Below are positions 15,537-22,825 of a stretch of 33,052 nt of DNA, one piece after another. The position numbers and the translations under genes are program-made. The notes under the pieces were generated by a model. That model had not been told where the DNA came from. It saw nothing but the letters and a program-made list of their open reading frames with translations, and searched no databases. The DNA is taken from positions 1 through 33,052 of the forward strand of contig CAITEF010000662.1 of assembly GCA_903891315.1 (NCBI GenBank). Reading direction: 5' to 3'. This stretch comes from an uncultured Rhodospirillales bacterium. Lineage in GTDB: Bacteria; Pseudomonadota; Alphaproteobacteria; Acetobacterales; Acetobacteraceae. The stretch's first letter is position 1; each line of letters opens with the position of its first letter.

Positions 15537-18500
15537 CTATGATTCCAGCAACGCGCTGACCGCCGGGTAGTTCACCTTGCCGCTGCCCAGCAGCGGGATT
15601 TTTACCACGATATGGATCTGGCGCGGCACCATGATCTCGCCAATCCCCCGCCCGCGCGCGAATTCGAGTAGCGCGCGCACGGTGGCATCCTGTTCGGTGG
15701 TGACCAACATCAGCGCCTCGCCCTTGCGGGCATCCTGCACGGCAACGACGGCGTGATGCGCTTTCGGCCAGCAGGCCAGCGCCAATTCCTCGCAGCCATC
15801 GAGCGAAATCCGCTCGCCGCCCGGCTTGGCGAAGCGCTTCAAGCGCCCGACGATCCGCACGAAGCCGTCTGTGTCGATTTTGACAATATCGCCGGTGTCG
15901 TACCAGCCGCCCGCTGGCGCGTGGATCACGTCCGGATGCATCGCATCCACCGTGCCCACCATCACATTCGACCCGCGCACCACCAACGAACCACCCTCGA
16001 CGCCCTCGACCGGCTCCAGACGATGCTCGATGCCAGGCAGGATGCGACCGACGGCCCCCTTGCGGTAATTGGTCAGGCTGGAGATCGCGATGGCGGGGGA
16101 ACACTCAGTCGCCCCATAGGCCTCCATCACCCGCACGCCGAAGCGGTCGAAATAGAGCTGGCGTGTGGTGTCGCGCAGCTTCTCGGCCCCGGCGAAGACC
16201 ATGCGCACCGAGTGGAAATCATAGTCATGGGCGTAGCGCGCCCAGCCATTGAGGAAGGTGTCGGTGCCGAAGACGATGGTGCTGTCGAAATCATAGATCG
16301 CTTCGGGCACCATCCGGTAATGCAGCGGCGAGGGGTAGAAGAAGATGCGCGCGCCGATCAGCAGCGGCAGCATCGTCCCCCCGGTGAAGCCGAAGCTGTG
16401 GAACATCGGCATCGCGTTCAACACCCGGTCACCCGGATTGAAATCGACCACCGAAATGCCCTGTGCCCAGTTGGTCAGCACATTGCGATGGCTGAGCAGT
16501 ACCGCGCGCGGTGAGCCGGTGGTGCCTGAGGTGAACAGGATCGCCGCTGGTGCGTCCGGGCGGACATTCAGGCCGGGCAGGCGCTTGGGAAAGCGGGCGC
16601 GCCACATGCCGCGCAGCTTGTCGCCCTTGCTGACCGTCTCGCGCACATCGTCGAGCCAGATGAACTCGACATGCCCCTTCATGCGCTCGACCACCGCTTC
16701 GAGCTTCGCCTTGGTGATGAAGGCGCGCGAGGAGACCACGTATTTCGCCCGCGCCGCCCGGCAGGCATCCAGCATCGCCTCCGAGCCAGCCGAGACGTTG
16801 AGCAAAGCGGGCACCCGCCCATAGGCCATCAGCGCCATTAACGTCACCAGCGCACCCGACGCGTTGGGCAACATCACTGCGACCCGAATGGCGCGGTTGA
16901 TCTCGCCGTAAAGGGCGGGGTCCATCCCCTCCGGTGGCGGTGAGAGGGGGGCGGCCAGAGTCTGACGCGTCAGTTCTTCGAGCTTCTGGCCCAGGATCAC
17001 CGAGCCCAGCACCAGGCGGCCATAGGTCAGCGGCGTGTAGGTGATGTCGTTGGCAGCGATCCGCTTGGGGCCGAAGATGTCCTTGGCATCCAGCACCGCC
17101 TTGAACAGCGGCCGGTCGATATCGCGCGCGGCGAAGCTGCTCTCCTCCATGATCCGCTGCACCTGCCGCCCCAGCGCCTCACGACGCGGGCGACCGAAAA
17201 TGTCACCGGGGGAGGTGAGACGGACCGGCTTGTTGATCGTCACCGTGAAGGGGGCAAATGTGCGCAGCCGCACGAGACCGTGCAGCCAGCCCAGCGGCGT
17301 CCATTGCGGGCCGTCGATATGGATCGGCACGATCACCGCACCGGTCTTGTCGGCCAACATGCCGGTGCCCGCGTAGATTTTCATCAGGCTGCCCGAGCGG
17401 CTGATCCGCCCCTCGGGGAAGATCATCAGGCGGCGGCCTTCCTTCACGGCGGCGATCATCGAGCGCATCGAATAGGCGCTCATCGGATCGACCAACAGCA
17501 CATCGACCAACTTGAACGGGTATTTCACCCACCATTTTCGGGCGATGAAGATGTTGCTCACGAAGGTGATTGCAGTCGCCTGCGGCAGGCATGCGCCGAC
17601 CAGCACGCCGTCGATATAGGAGAGATGGTTGACGGCGTAGACCACGCGGTCGCCGAGATTTTCCAGGTTCTCCAACCCCGAGATCTTCACCTTGTGGAAG
17701 ATCTCGAAATACAGCCGCGTGAAGCCGCGCAGCGTCTCGCGCGGCCAGACGCTGACCATCCAGCCGACCGCGACGAGATTGGCCAAAGCGGTCAGCGCGA
17801 TGATGCGCGGTGCCGAGACGCCCGCGCGCACCAGGGCCGTGGTGATCAGCGCGCCGACCACAATGAAGGCCGCGTTGATGATGTTGTTCGCCCCGATCAT
17901 CCGGCTGCGCTGGCCGTGCGGCGATTGTTCCTGAATCGTGGCATAGAGCGGCACGCTGAACAGACCGCCGCAGATCGCAAGCAGCGCCAGATCGACAAGC
18001 GCGTGCCAGAGCGTGAACGTGCCGAGCAGCAATCCGAGCCGCTCATCGCCCGGAACGCCTGCGGACAGGCTCGCCATCGGCCCGCATTGCGCGGCGAAAT
18101 CGAAGGCGAAGATCGAAATGCCGAGGGCTGCGAACGGCACGTAGCGCACCGTTACCTCGCCGCGCAGCACGCGGGCACAGATCGCCGAGCCGAAGCCGAT
18201 GCCGAGGGCAAACATCGTCAGCAGCAATGTCACCACCGCCGCCCCTCCGCCGATCACGTCCTTGCCGATCACCGGGAACTGCGCGATCAAAATCGCACCG
18301 AGATTCCAGAACCAGGACAGGCCAAGCAGTGCGAGCCACACCGGCCGATTGCGCCGCGCCTCGCGCAGCACATCCAGCGTGGCACCCACAATATTCCAGC
18401 CCGCCCGCAGACCGGGCTGCTCGGGCGCCGCTTCCGGCACCCGCCATGCGGCGGCGAGCCCGGCGAGCGACATCGCAACACCGAGTCCGGAGACGATCAT

Positions 18501-19004
18501 AGTGCCAGCATCGAGCAGGACCAGCGCGCCGCCCAGGATCGTTCCGAGCAGGATGCCGATGAACGTGCCCGCCTCGATCAACCCGTTGCCTGCCATGAGT
18601 TCGGTCGTGGCGAGGTGGGTCGGCAGGATGGCGTATTTCAGCGGCGAGAAGAATGTCGCCTGCAGCCCCAGGCCGAACAGCACCGCCAGCAAGCCGGGCA
18701 GGCTGCCGGTGAGGAATCCGGCGGTGGCCGCCAGCATCAGCAGCACTTCCCAGATCTTGGTCAGCCGGATCAGCCGGGATTTCTCACCACGGTCGGCAAT
18801 CTGGCCCGCGGTGGCGGAAAAGATCAGATAAGGCAGGATAAATATCCCGCTGGCGAGTGCCACAATCTCCGGCCCGCCTTCGGACGCCTTGAACAGGGCC
18901 AGCACCGCAAGCGCGTTCTTGAACAGATTGTCGTTGAAGGCCCCCAATGTTTGGGTGACGAACAACGGCAGGAATCGTCGCGTACGCAACAGCGGCGGCA
19001 GCAT
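15537..19004 (-). CDS. LplT-PlsC-acyl-ACP synthetase fusion (Aas-like)
   Basis: This is a 1155-residue inner-membrane protein with three parts. Residues 1-420 are an MFS-like carrier (FVTQTLGAFNDNLFKNAL, FSPLKYAILPTHL) resembling the lysophospholipid flippase LplT. Residues about 440-630 are a PlsC-type acyltransferase with NHLSYID (His460, Asp465) and FPEGRIS (529-535). Residues about 660-1155 are an acyl-ACP/CoA synthetase with TSGTTGSPR (825-833), YGATE (963-967) and YDTGD. In enterobacteria LplT and Aas are separate partners that import and re-acylate lysophosphatidylethanolamine; here all steps are fused, a form known in other Proteobacteria. The C-terminal GSGKVNYP keeps the usual lysine. 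The gene follows dmeF on the same strand with a 19-bp gap. The ribosome binding site before the ATG at 19004 is weak (GAGAGAAA). Confidence 0.9.
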   Translation of the reverse strand: MLPPLLRTRRFLPLFVTQTLGAFNDNLFKNALAVLALFKASEGGPEIVALASGIFILPYLIFSATAGQIADRGEKSRLIRLTKIWEVLLMLAATAGFLTGSLPGLLAVLFGLGLQATFFSPLKYAILPTHLATTELMAGNGLIEAGTFIGILLGTILGGALVLLDAGTMIVSGLGVAMSLAGLAAAWRVPEAAPEQPGLRAGWNIVGATLDVLREARRNRPVWLALLGLSWFWNLGAILIAQFPVIGKDVIGGGAAVVTLLLTMFALGIGFGSAICARVLRGEVTVRYVPFAALGISIFAFDFAAQCGPMASLSAGVPGDERLGLLLGTFTLWHALVDLALLAICGGLFSVPLYATIQEQSPHGQRSRMIGANNIINAAFIVVGALITTALVRAGVSAPRIIALTALANLVAVGWMVSVWPRETLRGFTRLYFEIFHKVKISGLENLENLGDRVVYAVNHLSYIDGVLVGACLPQATAITFVSNIFIARKWWVKYPFKLVDVLLVDPMSAYSMRSMIAAVKEGRRLMIFPEGRISRSGSLMKIYAGTGMLADKTGAVIVPIHIDGPQWTPLGWLHGLVRLRTFAPFTVTINKPVRLTSPGDIFGRPRREALGRQVQRIMEESSFAARDIDRPLFKAVLDAKDIFGPKRIAANDITYTPLTYGRLVLGSVILGQKLEELTRQTLAAPLSPPPEGMDPALYGEINRAIRVAVMLPNASGALVTLMALMAYGRVPALLNVSAGSEAMLDACRAARAKYVVSSRAFITKAKLEAVVERMKGHVEFIWLDDVRETVSKGDKLRGMWRARFPKRLPGLNVRPDAPAAILFTSGTTGSPRAVLLSHRNVLTNWAQGISVVDFNPGDRVLNAMPMFHSFGFTGGTMLPLLIGARIFFYPSPLHYRMVPEAIYDFDSTIVFGTDTFLNGWARYAHDYDFHSVRMVFAGAEKLRDTTRQLYFDRFGVRVMEAYGATECSPAIAISSLTNYRKGAVGRILPGIEHRLEPVEGVEGGSLVVRGSNVMVGTVDAMHPDVIHAPAGGWYDTGDIVKIDTDGFVRIVGRLKRFAKPGGERISLDGCEELALACWPKAHHAVVAVQDARKGEALMLVTTEQDATVRALLEFARGRGIGEIMVPRQIHIVVKIPLLGSGKVNYPAVSALLES

Positions 19005-19023
19005 GGACGTTGTTTCTCTCGTG

Positions 19024-20013
19024 TTACAGGTCCGGTATGCTCCGGACCTCCACCGTCACATGAGACAGTCCGGCCATTCCCGCAAGACGTGCGTGATAAT
19101 GATCCGGCGTGCGCGGCCCGCTGGTGATCACCGCGAGGATGGCACCCATATGGCCGGGGCCGAGGCGCCAGAGATGCAGATCGACCAGCGAATCGCCTTC
19201 GTCCTCGACGATTTGTCGCAGTTCCGACGCCATCCGCCCACCCGGTGTCATGTCGAGCAGCACGGCACCGGTGTCGCGGATCAATGTGGCGGCCCAGGAG
19301 GCGATCACCACGGCACCGATCACGCCTGCCAGCGGGTCCATCCACATCCAGCCAAAGCTGCGCGCCAGCAACAGCGCCACGATCACCAGCACCGAGACGG
19401 CGGCGTCAGCGATCACATGCAAAAAGGCCGCGCGCATATTGTTGTCGCGATGGTGTTTCTTGTCGTGGTCGTGATGATCGTGGCCATGATGATCATGATC
19501 GTGATGGTCGTGCTCATGGTGATCGTCGTGATCATGGCCATGGCCGTGATCATGACCGTGCCCATGCCCGTGATGATGATCGCCGCCCAGCAGCCAGGCG
19601 CTGGCGATGTTGATCACCAGACCGAGGACTGCAATCGGGATCGCCTGGGTGAAATCGATCTGACCCGGATGCAGCAGATGATCCGCCGCCTCCCAGAAGA
19701 TCAGAATCGAGATCATCGCCAGGATCACAGCCGAGGTGAAGCCTGCCAGATCGCCAAGCTTGCCGGTGCCGAAGGCGAAACGCGGATCATTGGCGTGTTT
19801 GCGGGCATAGGTATAAGCCAGAGCGGCGATGAGCAGGGCGGCGGCATGGGTGCTCATGTGCAACCCGTCCGCCACCAGCGCCACCGAGCCGAACAGCAGG
19901 CCACCGCCGATCTCCAGCGCCATCATGGCGGTGCACAGTACGATCACCATCCAGGTGCGACGTTCATTGGCGGCGTGTTGCTCGCCGAGAAACACGTGGC
20001 TATGGCCCGACAT
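19024..20013 (-). CDS. dmeF: CDF-family Co/Ni exporter, DmeF-like
   Basis: This cation diffusion facilitator exports divalent metal in exchange for protons at the inner membrane. It is about 329 residues with six helices. The N-terminal GHSHVFLGEQHAANERRTWMVI and DGLHMSTHAAALLIAALAY are typical of the DmeF cobalt/nickel group. Helix 5 has HVIAD (His-x-x-x-Asp metal site), and helix 2 has Asp with His three and seven residues on. Between helices 4 and 5 lies a His/Asp/Gly loop (about residues 146-188) with 24 histidines, a cytoplasmic metal-binding region. The ATG at 20013 has GGGGGA five bases upstream; GTG at 20016 is possible. It follows glnD by 17 bp. No DmeR repressor gene is nearby. Zn2+ or Mn2+ cannot be excluded as substrates. 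Confidence 0.88.
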   Translation of the reverse strand: MSGHSHVFLGEQHAANERRTWMVIVLCTAMMALEIGGGLLFGSVALVADGLHMSTHAAALLIAALAYTYARKHANDPRFAFGTGKLGDLAGFTSAVILAMISILIFWEAADHLLHPGQIDFTQAIPIAVLGLVINIASAWLLGGDHHHGHGHGHDHGHGHDHDDHHEHDHHDHDHHGHDHHDHDKKHHRDNNMRAAFLHVIADAAVSVLVIVALLLARSFGWMWMDPLAGVIGAVVIASWAATLIRDTGAVLLDMTPGGRMASELRQIVEDEGDSLVDLHLWRLGPGHMGAILAVITSGPRTPDHYHARLAGMAGLSHVTVEVRSIPDL

Positions 20014-20030
20014 CACAGTCCCCCGACAGA

Positions 20031-22814
20031 TTACGCTTTGGCGGTATTCACCTTCGGCTGATCAGCCTCGTCCTCGGGGGGTTCAAGAGCACGGAGCAAC
20101 GCATCACGCAACGGGGCCAGTTTGCGCTCGTTCTCCACTTTCAGGCCAAACACGTCCTTCACGTAGAAAACGTCCACCGCGCGCACGCCATAGGTCGTTA
20201 CATGGGCGGAGGCGATTTGCAGACCGGCGTCGGAAATCGCCGCCGTCACGTCATGCAGCAGGCCGGGGCGATCTCGCCCGTTCACTTCCAGCACGGTGTG
20301 AGTGTTGGAGGCCCGGTTGTCGATCACCACCCGCGGCGGCACATGGATGGCGCGCATGCGGCGGCCCAACATCGCACCAGAGGCCTTGCGGATTTCGCTG
20401 GCGAATTTCAGCCGCCCCGACAGCGCCTGATCGACCAGCGCGTAAAGCCGCGCCAGTCGGTGCGGTTGATCGAACGCGCCACCGGCGGCGTCCTGGATCC
20501 AGAACGTGTCGAGCGCCATGCCATTGGTCAGCGTGTGAATCCGCGCATCGACGATCGACGCCCCGGCGACGGCCAAGGCACCGGCGATGCGGCTGAACAG
20601 ACCGGCATGGTCGGTGGTGTAGACCATCACCTCGGTCACCGCGCGCGCCGGGAGCGGTTGGGTCTCGACGGTCAGCGGTGCCTTGCGACGCTCCGCCTCT
20701 CGGATCAGCGTGGCATGGCGGGCGTGGGATTCGGGGTCGAACGATAGCCAGTAAGCGCCATAGCCAAGCGTCTGGAAATGTTCGAGATCCTTCTCGGTCC
20801 AATCCGCCAGCAACTCGGCTGCCGCCGCCTTCGCGCGTGCGACGCGCACATCGCGCTCGGTGGTGGACAGACCGCCAGCCAGCACTTCGGCCACGCGGGC
20901 GAACAGTTCGCGCAGAAGAGTGGCCTTCCAGCCATTCCACACTTTCGACGACACCGCGCGCATATCCGCAACCGTCAGCACCAGCAGCAGGCGCAGACGC
21001 TCGGGCGATTGGATCACATCGGCCAGATCGAGGATGGTTTTCGGATCGTCGATGTCGCGCTTGAAGGCGGTTTGGCTGAGCAGGAGATGATGCAGCACCA
21101 GCCAGGACACCGTCTCGGTCTCCTCGGCGGTCATGCCCAAAGCCGGGCAGATTGTCAGCGCCAGTTCGGCGCCGAGTTCCGAATGGTCACCACCGCGCCC
21201 CTTGGCGATGTCGTGCAGAACGGTGGCCATGTAGAGGGCGCGACGGGATTGCAGATGATCGACAAGGCCGGAGGCGACCGGCGCGATTTCCGCCAACTCG
21301 CCGCGTTCGAGCGTGTTGAGCACGCGGATCGCCTCGATGGTGTGCTCATCGACGGTGAAGACATGGTAGGTGTCGAACTGCATCTGGCCGACGATGCGCG
21401 CCCAGTCCGGGATGAAGCGACCGAGAAAGCCGGTCTCGTTGAGCACTTTCAGCCAGCGCGCGCCATCGGCCTTGCTGCGCTCGGTGCCGCCGCAGAGCAG
21501 ATCCATGAACAGATCGGCGGCATCCGGTTCATCGCGCAGCGAGATCGCGCGGCGCTCGTTGCGGATCAGCCCGCGCATCGCCAGCGGATGCAGTTCGAGA
21601 TCGCGGTCACGCGCCACGATCAGGATGCGCAACATCAGGATCGGGTCATCACGGAAATCCCGACCGCGGGCGAGCATCAGCTTGCCGTCAGCCAGCACGA
21701 AGCCAGCTTCGATCAGCGCTGCATCGGTCTTCGGCTCGACGGCTGGGGGGCCGAGGGCTGCGCGGATCAGAGCGGGTTCGAGCACATGTGTCAGGCGCGT
21801 CACCTCACGCGCGGTGAGGAAATAATGCCGCATGAAGCGCTCAACCCCGTCCTGCCGCCCGTGGCGCGTGTAGCCCATGCGGGCACCGACAACGGGTTGC
21901 AGATCGAAGGTCAGCCGGTCCTCAGCGCGCCCTGCGACATAGTGCAAATGGAAGCGCAGCGACCACAGGAAATCCCAGCTGCGCATCGCCATGCGCGCTT
22001 CGATGGTGGTGATGATCCCCTTCGCCGGGCCGTCCGGATCGGCGAGTTCGGCGATGTTGCTCACCCCGAAAATCGCGCGCGAGAACCAATACAGCGTCTG
22101 CAGATCGCGCAGCCCGCCGCGGCCTTCCTTGATGTTCGGCTCAACGACAAACGGACTGTCGCCGTAGCGGCGATGGCGGCTGTCGCGCTCGGCCTGTTTG
22201 GCCACCAGGAACTGTGTGGTGCGTTTGCGGCTCGCCTCGGTGAAGCTGGTCTGGAAGCGGGTGAACAGCTCTGCATCGCCGGTGATCAGCCGCGCATCGA
22301 GCAAGGTGGTGCGCACCGTGACGTCATTGTCCGCCTCGGTCAGGCAGTCGGTGATCGAGCGGGTGGCGTGGCCCACTTTCAGGCCGAGATCCCACAGGAA
22401 GTAGAGCATGAACTCCACCGCCTTGAGCACGTCCGGCTGCGGATTGCCCGAGGTGAGGAAGAGCAGATCGATGTCGCTGAACGGGGCGAGCACCCTCCGT
22501 CCGTAACCGCCGGTCGCGGCCAGGGCGAGCTGCTTGGGGACATTGTGTTGTTCGCAGGCGTAATCGAACAACGAGGCGATCAGCCCGTCGGTCAGCGAGG
22601 CCAGCCTGCGCGCCGCTGGAATGCCGGTGATTTGGTTGCTTTCGAAGGCATCGCGGACATCGGTCTGGATGCGGGCGAGATGGCGTCGGAACACCCCCAG
22701 CGCCGCATCACGCGGGGCGGGGCTGGCGACATCGAAGCAAAGGGCCTCCAGGGCCTCATGCAACAGGGCGGTTGCGGCCTCGGGGGCGCGCGGCAAGGGG
22801 GTCGGTGGCAACAT
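20031..22814 (-). CDS. glnD: [Protein-PII] uridylyltransferase/uridylyl-removing enzyme
   Basis: This is the glutamine sensor of nitrogen control: it uridylylates PII proteins when glutamine is low and removes UMP when it is high. It is 927 residues. The nucleotidyltransferase domain shows GGYGRRVLAPFSDIDLLFL (Gly102, Asp114, Asp116). EPNIKEGRGGLRDLQTLYW is a hallmark of GlnD. The HD domain has VLHDIAKGRGGDHSELG (His534, Asp535). Two C-terminal ACT domains follow, starting near residues 727 (VMVYTTDHAGLFSRIAGAL) and 840 (LEVNGRDRPGLLHDVTAAI). The ATG at 22814 is 11 bp after the mutS stop, so it is likely co-transcribed with mutS. The domain set is complete. No glnB or glnK gene is in the window. 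Confidence 0.97.
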   Translation of the reverse strand: MLPPTPLPRAPEAATALLHEALEALCFDVASPAPRDAALGVFRRHLARIQTDVRDAFESNQITGIPAARRLASLTDGLIASLFDYACEQHNVPKQLALAATGGYGRRVLAPFSDIDLLFLTSGNPQPDVLKAVEFMLYFLWDLGLKVGHATRSITDCLTEADNDVTVRTTLLDARLITGDAELFTRFQTSFTEASRKRTTQFLVAKQAERDSRHRRYGDSPFVVEPNIKEGRGGLRDLQTLYWFSRAIFGVSNIAELADPDGPAKGIITTIEARMAMRSWDFLWSLRFHLHYVAGRAEDRLTFDLQPVVGARMGYTRHGRQDGVERFMRHYFLTAREVTRLTHVLEPALIRAALGPPAVEPKTDAALIEAGFVLADGKLMLARGRDFRDDPILMLRILIVARDRDLELHPLAMRGLIRNERRAISLRDEPDAADLFMDLLCGGTERSKADGARWLKVLNETGFLGRFIPDWARIVGQMQFDTYHVFTVDEHTIEAIRVLNTLERGELAEIAPVASGLVDHLQSRRALYMATVLHDIAKGRGGDHSELGAELALTICPALGMTAEETETVSWLVLHHLLLSQTAFKRDIDDPKTILDLADVIQSPERLRLLLVLTVADMRAVSSKVWNGWKATLLRELFARVAEVLAGGLSTTERDVRVARAKAAAAELLADWTEKDLEHFQTLGYGAYWLSFDPESHARHATLIREAERRKAPLTVETQPLPARAVTEVMVYTTDHAGLFSRIAGALAVAGASIVDARIHTLTNGMALDTFWIQDAAGGAFDQPHRLARLYALVDQALSGRLKFASEIRKASGAMLGRRMRAIHVPPRVVIDNRASNTHTVLEVNGRDRPGLLHDVTAAISDAGLQIASAHVTTYGVRAVDVFYVKDVFGLKVENERKLAPLRDALLRALEPPEDEADQPKVNTAKA

Positions 22815-22825
22815 TGTCGGTGATG

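Noticed and set aside
17280-19127. 615-codon open frame antisense to the fusion gene
   Set aside because: A shadow of high-GC third positions in a gene with three intact domains.
20778-22823. 681-codon open frame antisense to glnD
   Set aside because: The opposite strand encodes a full GlnD; the antisense product is low-complexity and has no recognisable motif.
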